A DNA stretch of 64,000 nt from Clostridia bacterium UC5.1-1C12 (lineage in GTDB: Bacteria; Bacillota_I; Bacilli_A; Erysipelotrichales; Erysipelotrichaceae), in contig BBZX01000001.1 of the NCBI GenBank assembly GCA_001305055.1, positions 496,001-560,000 on the forward strand, in the 5' to 3' direction. Shown here one piece after another: positions 33,286 to 42,728 of the stretch; positions within the stretch are counted from its first letter, which is position 1, and each line of letters opens with the position of its first letter. The position numbers and the translations under genes were made by a program. The notes under the pieces are model-generated. The model made no database searches and was not told the origin of the DNA. It was given only the letters and a program-made list of their open reading frames with translations.

Positions 33286-34428
33286 TTACTGTATATAATT
33301 TCTCAGGCGAACTGCCAGCTTGGCATTGATTTGCTCCTGAATTTCACTTTGGGTCAGTTTGCAGCTATATGGCATGACCAAATCAAAGATCATATTGCTG
33401 TGGCTGTCACCCAGGACAGCTCTGAAATCATGAATCTGAATCTCAGGATCTATTTCATAGACTGCCTGCTTCATAAAATCATACAGTTCACTGATATGCG
33501 GATTGTCAATAACGATCGGATCTAAGTGAATCACTAAATGGATATTATCCTCATTCAGAAAGTCACGTTCAATATTATCAATCAGATCGTGGCTTTTTAA
33601 TATGTCTACATTACTTGCCACTTCCGCATGTACACTCGCAAAGCAACGGTTAGGACCGTAATTATGAATCATCAGATCATGGATTCCCAAAATTCCCGGA
33701 TAGCTTTTCACTTTATTTTCAATATGCTGAACAAAGGTTAATTCAGGTACTGTTCCTAAAAGATTATCCAAGGTTTCCTTTAATATATTAAAGGCCGTAA
33801 ACATAATAAAACAGGCTACGATAATACCCATAAAACCATCGAGCTGAATATGAAAATAGGTTGAGATAAATAATGATATCAAAACCACAGTTGTAGCCAC
33901 AGAATCAGAAAGCGAGTCGGCAGCTGTTGCCTGCATTACAGTTGATTCAATTGCTTTGCCGACATCGGAATTAAAAAAATACATCCAGCCTTTCGCAAGA
34001 ATGGAAAAAATCAAAACTCCAACAGCCAGCCACGAAAAATTAACTGGCTCAGGATTGATGATTTTATCAATCGAGCTTCTAATCATTTCGACTCCCAGAA
34101 TTAAAATGGACATCGCGACAATCATCGCCGCAATATATTCATAACGTGCATGACCGAACGGATGCTCCTTATCAGCCGGGCGTGAGCTTAACTTGAAGCT
34201 GACAAGTGAAATAATTGAATTGCCGGCATCGGATAGATTGTTAATGCCGTCAGCACTGATTGAAACACTGCCAAAAAGCGTACCGATGGCTATTTTGCTT
34301 GTACAAAGCACCAAATTAATACCAATACCGATGATACTGCTTAAATTGCCGACCTTAGTTCTGACCTCATTGCTCTTTACTTCCGCACTGCCCTTTGCAC
34401 AGTGCTTTAGAACAAAATTTCCTATCAT
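33286..34428 (-). CDS. cation diffusion facilitator (CDF) family metal transporter
   Basis: About 380 residues, intact. Membrane part with SISADGINNLSDAGNSI, a variant of the first metal site (N-x3-D), and DSLSDSVAT, the second (D-x3-D), then the C-terminal cytosolic domain from about residue 215 (IMIHNYGPNRCFASVHAEV). An extra ~80-residue tail beyond a typical CDF is present. The N/D-type sites resemble manganese or iron exporters more than zinc exporters, but selectivity is uncertain. ATG at 34428 is preceded by GAGGTG. Confidence 0.88.
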   Translation of the reverse strand: MIGNFVLKHCAKGSAEVKSNEVRTKVGNLSSIIGIGINLVLCTSKIAIGTLFGSVSISADGINNLSDAGNSIISLVSFKLSSRPADKEHPFGHARYEYIAAMIVAMSILILGVEMIRSSIDKIINPEPVNFSWLAVGVLIFSILAKGWMYFFNSDVGKAIESTVMQATAADSLSDSVATTVVLISLFISTYFHIQLDGFMGIIVACFIMFTAFNILKETLDNLLGTVPELTFVQHIENKVKSYPGILGIHDLMIHNYGPNRCFASVHAEVASNVDILKSHDLIDNIERDFLNEDNIHLVIHLDPIVIDNPHISELYDFMKQAVYEIDPEIQIHDFRAVLGDSHSNMIFDLVMPYSCKLTQSEIQEQINAKLAVRLRNYIQ

Positions 34429-34478
34429 AAAAATCACCTCAGATTGTTTTAATAATATAGCACATTCATAAAGAAAAA

Positions 34479-34500
34479 TAAACCGATTTCTCGGTTTACT
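34479..34500 (-). terminator. intrinsic terminator
   Basis: AAACCGA and TCGGTTT pair around a 4-base loop, followed on the minus strand by ATTTTTCTTT; ends the lipoprotein gene at 34501. Confidence 0.75.
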
Positions 34501-35019
34501 TTAACGATACTGCGTAAATAACTCATCCAGCGGTGCGATCGAAGCATTGCTGCCATAGACCAATAAATAGTCGTTATTCACTAAGGCATTGTATTCTTCA
34601 TCTACACCGTTGCGGTTAACGGTCACACGTTTATCGGCCATTGCTTTCTGCATCAGCTCATTCATCTGAGCATCTTCAAGATTCATGCGGTAAATGTAAA
34701 CACGCTCTCCATTGACATCAAACATTCTGCCTTCATGAGCAGCAAAATCCATGTTGTCAATCGGTGTAACATTACCGAAAGTAACACCTGATGATTCAAA
34801 GCTGTTCATCATATCCTGAATCGTTTTTGCAGTCTTATCGGCATCATTATTTGATGCGTTATTCTTATTCGCATCATTCTTAGAAGCGTCATTTCCGGAT
34901 GCATTGTTGGTCGTATTATTGTTATTAGCTGAAGAGTCTTTACGATCAAACCATGAACAGCCGCTCAATGTGAAAACAAGCATACTGCTGAGTATAAAAA
35001 TTAAAGATTTTTGTTTCAT
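34501..35019 (-). CDS. hypothetical lipoprotein with Asn/Asp-rich linker
   Basis: 172 residues. Signal peptide with lipobox LSGC (Cys21), then a low-complexity stretch of N, D, S, A and K (about 30-65), a flexible spacer that would hold the globular part away from the membrane. The last ~100 residues form a compact alpha/beta domain (RMFDVNGERVYIYRMN, VNRNGVDEEYNAL) with no recognised motif. Function unknown. Located between the CDF gene and a pyridoxal kinase cluster, with its own terminator. Confidence 0.7.
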   Translation of the reverse strand: MKQKSLIFILSSMLVFTLSGCSWFDRKDSSANNNNTTNNASGNDASKNDANKNNASNNDADKTAKTIQDMMNSFESSGVTFGNVTPIDNMDFAAHEGRMFDVNGERVYIYRMNLEDAQMNELMQKAMADKRVTVNRNGVDEEYNALVNNDYLLVYGSNASIAPLDELFTQYR

Positions 35020-35063
35020 AGGTTCATTTCCTCCACCCTTAAGATACCCAGCAATGGTGAACC

Positions 35064-35327
35064 TTATTCATCAATCTTTTCTATTTTAAAAACATTCAGA
35101 ATATCGACATCCGGACATGAAAATACACATTCATTATGCGGATTACCGGGAATTTGACCGCCATAACGTAAAATATCTACATAAGGAAAGGCAACATGCA
35201 TCGCCATGGGACAAAGTTTTCCCCGATCAGTATCAAAATCAAAACTGTCACCGATCTGATGATTATAATGACATTGACCATTACCCAGTTTTTTAATCAG
35301 CGTTAAACGAATCTTAGCCCTTGACAT
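35064..35327 (-). CDS. TIGR04076-family small protein
   Basis: 87 residues. The layout fits the uncharacterised TIGR04076 family: basic start (SRAKIRLTLIKK), the cysteine in GQCHYNHQIGDSF, CPMAMHVAFPYVDIL, and CPD near the end. ATG at 35327 overlaps the end of the pyridoxal kinase gene, so the two are cotranscribed. The conserved cysteines suggest metal or redox function, which is a family-level guess. Confidence 0.65.
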   Translation of the reverse strand: MSRAKIRLTLIKKLGNGQCHYNHQIGDSFDFDTDRGKLCPMAMHVAFPYVDILRYGGQIPGNPHNECVFSCPDVDILNVFKIEKIDE

Positions 35328-36151
35328 GATCAAGCTCCATGATGCGATAGAGATTTTTTTCTACCAGCATGCCCTCGATATGATCATAATCTGCCTGCAT
35401 ACTGTCATTAATGCAGTCATAAATAAAATCTGAAGCACTCTGACAGGCCTCCATTAATGAATACCCGCTGAGCAGTTTACTTAAAAGCACGGCAGCAAAT
35501 ACATCTCCAGTACCAGGGAAACGTGCATCAATCGGTGTAAATGTTAATTTGAAAGTCTTTGCGTATGATGATCATACCCAAACATATATCCCTTTGGATC
35601 ATTCTTCAAAAACACACTGGTAATCACGACTGATTCAGCCCCCATCTCCCTTAGGCGCCGTACCCACTGATTGATTTTTGATTCATCAATTTCATTCAAA
35701 TCCTCACCTAACAATAGAGCCGCTTCTGTCATATTAGGTGTAATTACATGACCGCAGGCAATCAAAGAGCGCATGCGATCAACAATATGCGGATCAAGAC
35801 CGGGATAGAGATGACCGTCATCACCCATGGTAGGATCAACTAAAATTAATGTATTTTGCTGCTGACGCAAATAATTCTCAATCAGCTCAAATTCACCGTC
35901 AGAATTTACAAAACCGGTCGCGATTGCGTCAAAATGAAAATCCAGCTGATTCCATACATCGATGGTTTTAACCATCACTTCCTTCAAATCTTCAATATGA
36001 AATTTACCATAATCAAGAACATTGCTGACTAAGGCAGTTGGCAGGATGCTGCTCATAATGTTTTGTGAGCATAAAACCGGCATCATCGCTGTCGATGCAA
36101 CACGGCCATAACCGGCAATATCGTTGATTAAACATACTTTTTCACACTCAT
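35314..36151 (-). CDS. pdxK: pyridoxal/pyridoxine kinase (two frame breaks)
   Basis: About 279 residues of the ribokinase-like PdxK/PdxY family. N-terminus after adding one A near 36135: VCLINDIAGYGRVAS, then PTALVSN; central DPTMGDDGHLY; and the catalytic GTGDVFAAVL after a second shift near 35550 (one T lost). It phosphorylates vitamin B6 vitamers to supply pyridoxal phosphate. ATG at 36151 follows GGAGAGG. It overlaps the downstream TIGR04076 gene. Confidence 0.87.
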
Positions 36152-36187
36152 AAATCTACCTCTCCACTTGTTATTTATTGAAACTTG

Positions 36188-36550
36188 CTAACAAGTATGT
36201 TCCTGACCATCATGATCATGATGGTCACAAACCTGTGAAGGATTATCTTTTAATAATCCTTGGGCCAACAGTTCAAGAATCATCGATACTCTGCCCTGAC
36301 AGCCGCGAATCACTTGAATGCCGGCAGCTGATAAAGCGTCAACGGCTCCCTGACCAATACCGCCGCAGACTAATGTATCAACACCCTGCGCCTGTAACAA
36401 ACCAACTAATGCTGAATGACCATTGCCCTGCGCATCAAGCAAACCTTTTGATTGAATCTGACCGTTTTCAATAACTGCCAAAGTAAATGTCTGACATTTT
36501 CCAAAATGCTGAAATACTTCCTGATTTTCAGTTGTAACTGCTGCTTTCAT
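36188..36550 (-). CDS. NifX/NifB-type (dinitrogenase Fe-Mo cofactor family) small protein with His-rich tail
   Basis: 120 residues. Fold signatures of PF02579: MKAAVTTENQEVFQHFGKCQ, then VDTLVCGGIGQGAVDALSAAGI. The C-terminal tail CDHHDHDGQEHTC adds histidines and cysteines that could bind metal. Many anaerobes without nitrogenase carry such small proteins, and their role is unclear (iron-sulfur or metal delivery). Its start overlaps the end of the acetyltransferase gene upstream by four bases. Confidence 0.8.
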   Translation of the reverse strand: MKAAVTTENQEVFQHFGKCQTFTLAVIENGQIQSKGLLDAQGNGHSALVGLLQAQGVDTLVCGGIGQGAVDALSAAGIQVIRGCQGRVSMILELLAQGLLKDNPSQVCDHHDHDGQEHTC

Positions 36551-37119
36551 TTGATTTCCTCCTCATTTAATGTACGAATCACTCGGCATGGATTCCCCAC
36601 TGCCAAGGAATTTGGCGGGATACTACGGGTCACTACACTGCCGGCCCCGATTACACAATTATCACCTATGACAACATTAGGCAATACGCTGACACCAGCA
36701 CCGATCCAAACATTATTGCCAATCGTAATGGGATAGGCATATTCAAGACCGGCATTACGCTCAGCTCTATTCAGCGGGTGATTGGCCGTATATAAACCGA
36801 CATTAGGTGCAATAAACACATGATCGCCAATTTTAACTTTGGCACCGTCAAGAATGACAAGATTGACATTTGCATAAAAATCATCGCCAATTTCTATATT
36901 ATAGCCATAATCACAATGAAAGGGTGATTCAATCAAGAAATGCTCACCAAGCTCACCAATCAGTTTTTTAAACAGATGATCCTTTTCTGACAGCTGGCTT
37001 GGGCGCAGATGATTGATCTCATACAGCAATTCCTTTGCCGCTGCCCGTTCTTTCAGCAATTCTTCGTCAAAATTAGCATCATAAAGCATTCCCGCCTGAG
37101 CTTTCGCTTTTTCTCTCAT
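36547..37119 (-). CDS. maltose O-acetyltransferase-like hexapeptide acetyltransferase
   Basis: 190 residues, intact. Typical Maa/LacA family: N-terminal helical cap (EKAKAQAGMLYDANFDEEL), then the left-handed beta-helix with hexapeptide repeats (FHCDYGYNIEIGDDFYAN, VFIAPNVGLYTANHPLN with the catalytic histidine, IGNNVWIGAGVSVLPNV). It transfers acetyl from acetyl-CoA to a sugar hydroxyl. A second, badly broken copy lies at 39232-39774. Confidence 0.9.
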   Translation of the reverse strand: MREKAKAQAGMLYDANFDEELLKERAAAKELLYEINHLRPSQLSEKDHLFKKLIGELGEHFLIESPFHCDYGYNIEIGDDFYANVNLVILDGAKVKIGDHVFIAPNVGLYTANHPLNRAERNAGLEYAYPITIGNNVWIGAGVSVLPNVVIGDNCVIGAGSVVTRSIPPNSLAVGNPCRVIRTLNEEEIK

Positions 37120-37159
37120 AAGTACCTCGCTTTTAAACCCTTCTTATTCTAGCATTGAA

Positions 37160-37195
37160 ATGAAGAAAAAGAAAGCCGGAACAAGTGCCGGCTTT
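37160..37195 (-). terminator. terminator of the rclA-like/rrf2 operon
   Basis: AAAGCCGG and CCGGCTTT pair around an 8-base loop, then TTCTTTTTC on the minus strand. Confidence 0.82.
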
Positions 37196-37206
37196 GTATT
37201 ACTCTT

Positions 37207-37617
37207 CTAATTGAATAATTGATCGTTGATATCCTTGATTGTAATTTTCGCAAGCATATTCAGGCATTGCTCATTCAGCTGATCATAGATATTATCCATG
37301 ACCTTGGCCATCCCCGATGCTACCTGACATTCCATTGAAGGATCACCGCTTGACCATGCCGATTTGACGATTTTATCAGACAGTGCCTCACAGACATCCC
37401 TAAGTGTAATCGCCTCAGCGCTGCGAATCAGAAAATAACCGCCGCTGATGCCTTCTTTAGTATTGACAAAACCAGCTTTTTTCATTTTAGCCATGATTTT
37501 TCTGATACGGGCCGGATTAGTACAAACATTGGCTGCCAAACCATCACTTGGCAGCAGTGTACCCTTGTGATAAAGATAGACCAGTGCGTGAACGGCTACA
37601 TTTAATTCACCTGTCAT
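37207..37617 (-). CDS. Rrf2-family transcriptional regulator
   Basis: 136 residues. N-terminal winged helix (GELNVAVHALVYLYHKGTLLPSDGLAANVCTNPARIRKIMAKM), then GFVNTKEGISGGYFL, the Rrf2 wing, and a helical tail. A single cysteine (C of SMECQVAS) lies where iron-sulfur Rrf2 proteins have three, so it is more likely a redox or non-cluster sensor. ATG at 37617 behind GGGGTG is preferred over an upstream GTG. It follows the RclA-like gene, and TGTAAC repeats at that gene's promoter are candidate binding sites. Confidence 0.83.
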   Translation of the reverse strand: MTGELNVAVHALVYLYHKGTLLPSDGLAANVCTNPARIRKIMAKMKKAGFVNTKEGISGGYFLIRSAEAITLRDVCEALSDKIVKSAWSSGDPSMECQVASGMAKVMDNIYDQLNEQCLNMLAKITIKDINDQLFN

Positions 37618-37636
37618 GCAATTCACCCCTTTTTAA

Positions 37637-38999
37637 TTATTGCACATTGGACAATAAGTCATTTAGTCCCTCACTCATTGTCGGATGTGTATATATATTA
37701 TCACGAAGCGTCTGATAAGGTAAACCAGAATCCATCGCAAGCTTGATTAGATTGATTAATTCATGTGATTCAGCACAGAAGAAATGAGCACCTAAAATCT
37801 GATCAGTTTCAGCGTTAATAATCATTTTCAGCAGGCCGGCCGTTTGTTTCAGCACTTTAGCTTTAGGAATTGCCATTGCCTGCATACGTGCTGTCTTAAT
37901 TTTATAACCAGCAGCCAATGCCTCTTTTTCACTCATACCAACTCTTGAGAAAGGCGGATCAATAAAAATGCTGGTTGGTACATTGCCGCGGTTTTCGGTT
38001 GTACGTTGATGATCCCCCATCAGCTGTGAAGCCACAATTCGTGAATCATCGAGTGAGATATAGGTAAATTGCAGACCGCCGGTAACATCTCCCATCGCCC
38101 AAATATTTTCAGCGGTTGTTTTTAATGTCTGATCAACCTTTACAGCTTTTCTTTCCGTCAATTCAACACCGGCATTTTCAAGCATTAATCCTTCAACATT
38201 AGGCCGGCGGCCAGTGGCGGTTAAAACAGCATCAGCAGATAAAACTATTTCTTCGCCTTTGACATTTATTTTAACCAAAGCATGCCGCTCTTCGTCAATG
38301 ATTTCTTCAGCCTTTGCTTCACGCAGCAGCTTAATCCCCCGCTTTTCAAATGATTGCTCAACAAGTGCAGCAATCTCTTGATCTTCCCTCGCAAGAAGTC
38401 TTTGCCATCGAGGAGTACAGTTACTGAAGATCCGAAATTAGCATAATAAGAAGCAAATTCAACACCGATATAACCGCCGCCTATAATCACTAATTCTTTT
38501 GGCAGCTGTTCATTATCCATCATTGTTTCACTCAAATATGCATAACGGCTTTCCTTTAGCCCTTTTATCGGCGGCACAAATGGACGCGCGCCGGTATTAA
38601 TATAGAAACGATTCGCTTTGATCTCTTCAATGCCTTCACTGCTTTCAACTTTGATAGTATGGCTGTCGATAAATGATGCATGACCGTCGATTACATCAAC
38701 GCTGCCGCAATCTTCTGATAATTCTTTTCGCGAAGAGCCGCAATAAGCTGTTTCTTTTCGGTGATAACCTGTCTGTAGAAAGCTGCTTTTTCTTCAAAGC
38801 TGCCGCCTTTTGCCATTGAAAGACGGGCATTGTTCTCCAAAAACTTAGAAGGAATACAGGCTGCATTGATACAAGTACCGCCATACATCATCTTAGATGC
38901 TTCTATCAATGCCACCTGATGGCCTGCAGCCGCTAATTTTCCTGCAAGCGTTTTTCCGCCCTTGCCAAAGCCAATGATAACATCAGTGTAATTTTTCAT
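37637..38999 (-). CDS. RclA-like flavoprotein disulfide reductase (multiple frame breaks)
   Basis: About 454 residues from three frames. FAD site GFGKGGKTLAG (9-20), redox cysteine pair in GGTCINAACIPSK (Cys43 and Cys48), NAD(P)H site IIGGGYIGVEFASYY, second FAD site AENIWAMGDVTGG, and the C-terminal YTHPTMSEGLNDLL with the catalytic histidine; the last segment resembles RclA/YkgC, which protects against reactive chlorine species and reduces copper. Breaks are near 38690, 38400 and 38270. Mercuric reductase and lipoamide dehydrogenase are alternative relatives. Transcribed with the Rrf2 gene. Confidence 0.82.
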
Positions 39000-39033
39000 A
39001 GTTTAACCCTTTCTATAGACACTCCTGTCTATC

Positions 39034-39093
39034 TGTAACTTAATTTGTTACATTTCATACTGTAACTATACCAGATACACTTAATCTTGTCAA
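39034..39093 (-). promoter_or_regulatory. promoter of the rclA-like operon with three TGTAAC/GTTACA half-sites
   Basis: On the minus strand TTGACA (39088-39093) and TATAGT (39065-39070) are 17 bases apart. Half-sites: GTTACA over the -10 (39061-39066), TGTAAC at 39047-39052 and GTTACA at 39034-39039, i.e. alternating orientation with 7- and 8-base gaps. Probably a repressor site, perhaps for the cotranscribed Rrf2 protein. Confidence 0.72.
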
Positions 39094-39231
39094 CTATATT
39101 GTTTCATAAACGCTGCTTATGAAGCACAATTAATTTTAAAAAGAAAAAATGCCGATGATCTCCATCACCCGCACTTTTCCGATATTCTTATATAATTTGC
39201 AGCCATTTAATATGCAATTACGATTCATTAA

Positions 39232-39774
39232 CTAATGATTTTTCACCACGCAAGGATTACCGCAGGCCATTACGTTCGCAGGGATACTTTCACTACGACA
39301 CTCCCGCTCCGATTACTGTATTATCACCGATTTCTACACCCGGGCAAATAACGCTGCTGCCGCCGATCCAAACATTTGAACCAATAGTCACAGATTTTCC
39401 AAATTCCACTCCTGCTAATCGCTGTTGCGGATCTGCCGCATGACAAGCTGTATAAATCTGAACGTTAGGACCGATTAAAGTTTTATCTTTAATTACTATC
39501 GGACAAACATCGAGAAAAACACAGCCATAATTGATCATAACCTCTTGTCCTAGCGTTATATTATACCCATAGTCACAGAAAAAGGGCGGTTTAACCCAGA
39601 AGTTACCGTGGGTATTTATTAATTTCCGCATTAATCGATTGCGCATGGTATATTCATGATATGTTTTTTATTATAACGCGCACAGATACGGCTGGCACGA
39701 TCACGCTCAAGAACAAGGATCGGATCGATAGGATCATACGGTTCACCATGAATCATTTTAGCTTTCTCACTCAT
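39232..39774 (-). CDS. second maltose O-acetyltransferase-like gene (three frame breaks, possibly pseudogene)
   Basis: About 182 residues if three frames are combined. ATG at 39774 begins MSEKAKMIHGEPYDP; a shift in the A6 run near 39665 leads to EYTMRNRLMRKLIN, the beta-helix (FFCDYGYNITLGQEVMIN, IYTACHAADPQ with the catalytic histidine, IGSNVWIGGSSVICPGV) and, after shifts near 39297 and 39280, to IPANVMACGNPC and a stop at 39232. Three breaks in 540 bases, one not in a homopolymer, make a true pseudogene possible, though all conserved residues remain. Confidence 0.68.
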
Positions 39775-40345
39775 CACAATCACCCAGGATACTCATCATG
39801 AGCTGTATATCTTCGCTAATCATAGCCACCTTGCTTTTCTCAATCAATAAATTTCCGCCAGTACAAATATAAGAAGGCATCACCCTGATATCATGATAAA
39901 AATATTCATTATGCCGCAGCTTGTATGTAGATCCTGAAGGTATGACGTTTTTTCCTGTCTGCTTTTTCACTATCATATTAAAAGCTTTACGTGCAGCATC
40001 CCCCATTAACATGATAACTTCTAAATTATTAAAAAGTGCAAGTTCAGCTTCCAGCTCATCTAATGAATCTTTTATTTGAAGTAAGGGTATAGCAGATTGT
40101 TCTTTCGGTGTTTTAACTGCATTACATACATAGATACCCTTTTCAAGCAGCTTCTGCATATCACAAAATATACCGGCATTTGTGAACAATCTAATGATTG
40201 ACTGAGAATATGATGAATCAGGCACATAAAAATCATCATTTTCATCTTCAGGAACAATCTCATTAATCATAACCACTTTGATGGATTCTGGGCTACAATG
40301 GTATTTATTTATAAACCATGCTGCATTGATTTCATTATTGTTCAT
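39767..40345 (-). CDS. uracil-DNA glycosylase-family protein
   Basis: 192 residues, intact. It resembles a group of Bacillota proteins annotated in the UDG superfamily: an N-terminal VVMINEIVPEDENDDFY segment, the central IYVCNAVKTPKEQSAI, and VIMLMGDAARKAFNMI followed by NVIPSGSTYKL. Catalytic activity on uracil is not established for this branch. GGAGG precedes the ATG at 40345. Its end overlaps the start of the second acetyltransferase gene by eight bases. Confidence 0.6.
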   Translation of the reverse strand: MNNNEINAAWFINKYHCSPESIKVVMINEIVPEDENDDFYVPDSSYSQSIIRLFTNAGIFCDMQKLLEKGIYVCNAVKTPKEQSAIPLLQIKDSLDELEAELALFNNLEVIMLMGDAARKAFNMIVKKQTGKNVIPSGSTYKLRHNEYFYHDIRVMPSYICTGGNLLIEKSKVAMISEDIQLMMSILGDCDE

Positions 40346-40397
40346 ATGCTTTCCTCCTGAAATCATTTTAACATGATTAGATTCAATATAAAATATG

Positions 40398-40428
40398 ACA
40401 GATAAATTAAAAAGAGTCTTGCGACTCT
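40398..40428. terminator. intrinsic terminator after rlmI-like gene
   Basis: GAGTC and GACTC pair around a 4-base loop; the minus strand continues with TTTTTAATTT. Confidence 0.72.
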
Positions 40429-40498
40429 CGGCCTTTTGTGCGTTTATCTTTCAATTCACGAGAACCAGGCGGCTCTCTTAGCACTCAAAAATTGATCC

Positions 40499-41700
40499 TT
40501 AAATGATTTGAAAAATGTAAAACTTCAAATACGAAGTCTCTTCCATTGTCCATAAAATAGGATGATCATGATTCTGCTGAGTAACCGAAACCTGCTTCAG
40601 CGTTACGCCTGATTCATGCGCGGCCTCTCTCAGCATCTTTTCAAAATTCTCAATTTCCATAAAACGTGAACAGCTGCATGTGATTAAATAACCGCCCTTG
40701 CCTAACAGCTTCATGGCCTTCATATTAATTTTTTATAACCGCTGTATGCATGATCAATAGTTCTTCTTGATTTGGTAAACGCTGGCGGATCTAAAACGAT
40801 TATATCAAAACGCCCACTTTCACATTCTTCTAAATAATCAAAGACATCAGCCTTTACAAATGACATCCGATCTTCCAAATGATTTAGCTTTGCATTCTCA
40901 TATGCCTGATCCAGCGCAGTCTGTGATACATCCACAGCAACAACTTCCGACGCCCTGCCATAGGCCGCATTTAACGCGAAGCCACCAGTATGTGTAAAAC
41001 AGTCCATCACTCTTTTACCATGTGCCATTTTGCGCAGCAAGACACGATTTGATTTCTGATCTAAAAAGTACCCTGTCTTCTGACCATTTTCCACATCAAC
41101 ATTCAGCAGCAAACCGTTCTCATTAATAACTGTCTTAGTAGGTAATTGAGCCTGTCGCCAATACCCTTTTTCTAAAGACAGCCCTTCTTTCTCGCGAACC
41201 TTAATATCGTTGCGTTCATAAATCCCCTTCACATCCTGTCCATCTTCTTTTAATACCTCAAGTAATACTTCATAAAGCATATCCTTGATTTTATCCATAC
41301 CAAAAGAGCTGATTTGCGCAACTAAAATATCATTATAACGATCCACAGTCAAACCTGGCAGCTGATCTGCTTCACCAAAAATCAATCGGCAGTTAGTGAG
41401 ATTCTCCGCTTCCAAAGTCTTACGAAAAGCATAGGCAAATTGAATTCTTTGCTTAAAAAAAGCACGGTCAAATACATCATTCAAATCTTTAGAAAGAATC
41501 CGCACTGTAATATGGCTGTTCATAGATACAAAACCTGTCCCCATGAAATCACCCTGTGTCGTTACAATATCTACCACCGAGCCATTCTCTATTGTTTCAT
41601 CAAGATTTACAGCATTATTGCGGTACATCCACATCTGCCCCTTTTTCAGCCATTCTTCTCCTTCTTTTGATATAACTACCTTGGGATAATTTCTACGCAT
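40499..41700 (-). CDS. rlmI: RlmI-like 23S rRNA cytosine-C5 methyltransferase (one frame break)
   Basis: About 400 residues. N-terminal PUA domain (KVVISKEGEEWLKKGQMWMYRNN), an EEHUD-like middle, and a SAM-dependent methyltransferase with MDCFTHTGGFALNAA, VVAVDVSQTALDQA and the catalytic-loop motif VLDPPAFTKS. The frame breaks near 40725; the rest, MKLLGKGGYLITCSCSRFM, carries the conserved cysteine motif SCS. It modifies 23S rRNA (m5C1962 in E. coli). Monocistronic. Confidence 0.87.
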
Positions 41701-41825
41701 AACAATCTCCTTCTATATTGCATCGCTATCAAATTTCTCTGACTTCAACACTATTTATATGTGTTCAAATTTTACCATTTTAGCCAACCGTTATCAACAC
41801 TCAAGCTATGATTTACATTCATACA

Positions 41826-41860
41826 AGAAAAAACACCAATCTTAACGATCAGTGTTTCCG
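41826..41860 (-). terminator. intrinsic terminator
   Basis: On the minus strand AACACTGATC and GATTGGTGTT (one G-T pair) form a 10-bp stem with a 5-base loop, followed by TTTTTC. It lies after the small cysteine-motif protein gene. Confidence 0.75.
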
Positions 41861-41870
41861 TATTCATTCA

Positions 41871-42230
41871 TTATTTAAGCAAGCAATCCTTTTTTGCTAA
41901 AATCAATTCTGCAGCCGCACAAGCCGGGCAGTCACAATATACAGCCCCTTCGGCTTTAATCTCTTTACCGTGAGCCTCGATATTATGAGCTAATTCAGCG
42001 CCAAAATACTGAACACCAGCGTCTGATCCAGCTAAAGCGATTAAATCATCAAGTGCTACAATATCCTCTGCCAATTCATCAAAATACCGTACTGTTTCAG
42101 CTGCCTCATGATCTGTGCCTAAAGCGTCAAGCCACGCCTGGGCAGCCGCTTTCAATTCATTACAGCAGGTTGGTGCCTTCATTAACTCATGCGTTTTTTC
42201 AATCACAAAATCTAAGCTTGTTTTATCCAT
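41871..42230 (-). CDS. small conserved protein with CDCPAC motif
   Basis: 119 residues, intact. Mostly helical; begins KTSLDFVIEKTHELMKAPTCCNELK and ends with YCDCPACAAAELIL, a four-cysteine-like cluster (C-x-C-x2-C) plus an earlier CC pair that could bind a metal. Similar Bacillota proteins have been labelled Hsp90-like by database annotation, which the sequence does not support. Function unknown. It precedes nothing in an operon and has a terminator directly after it. Confidence 0.65.
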   Translation of the reverse strand: MDKTSLDFVIEKTHELMKAPTCCNELKAAAQAWLDALGTDHEAAETVRYFDELAEDIVALDDLIALAGSDAGVQYFGAELAHNIEAHGKEIKAEGAVYCDCPACAAAELILAKKDCLLK

Positions 42231-42299
42231 AAATGTACCTCGCTTTCTAAAAGTAGAATATCATATTTACATCGAAGATACAATTGATTAGAACTTCTC

Positions 42300-42709
42300 T
42301 TACTCACCAAAATAAGATGTTATTTCTTTTACCCTGTCCATCTGATTCACCTTAAACGGACAGCGGTTAACACAATGAGCGCGCTGTTTACAATCGCCGG
42401 CTTTTCTCCAGATGATGATTATAATCCTTAGCCAGTTCATAATCCAGCAAAGCTAAGTCATAACACTTATTAATTTACGCAAAATCAAGACCGGCAGGAC
42501 AAGGCTGGCAATGCTTGCAATAGGCACATTTGCCTTGCGGCTTGATAGCTTCAAATGAGCCTGGCACAGAATAACCACACGCTTCAGCAGAAGCATAGAG
42601 ACAGCTTAAAATGCCTACCAGATTCCGCAAATCACGCACTCCCATCACCATTCTTACAACACTATAACACTGATTTTCCATTACCGTGGGGAAGCCTTCG
42701 ATATTCCAT
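42300..42709 (-). pseudogene. remnant of a ferredoxin-type aldo/keto reductase
   Basis: ATG at 42709 gives MEYRRLPHGNGKSVL, the standard N-terminus of this reductase family. The sequence then jumps to the C-terminal part (VMGVRDLRNL, KCAYCKHCQPCPAGLDF), so about 220 central residues with the active site are missing. An in-frame TAA at 42475 and a further shift near 42400 precede HCVNRCPFKVNQMDRVKEI, the second 4Fe-4S motif. It is thus decayed and not merely misread. It lies 20 bases downstream of the DUF362 gene, which often accompanies such reductases. Confidence 0.75.
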
Positions 42710-42728
42710 GTTTCTCGCCTTATCCTAT

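Noticed and set aside
42475..42477. In-frame TAA in the aldo/keto reductase as possible stop-codon recoding
   Set aside because: The gene also lacks its catalytic middle part, so decay or assembly error is simpler. The other genes use TAA normally as stop.
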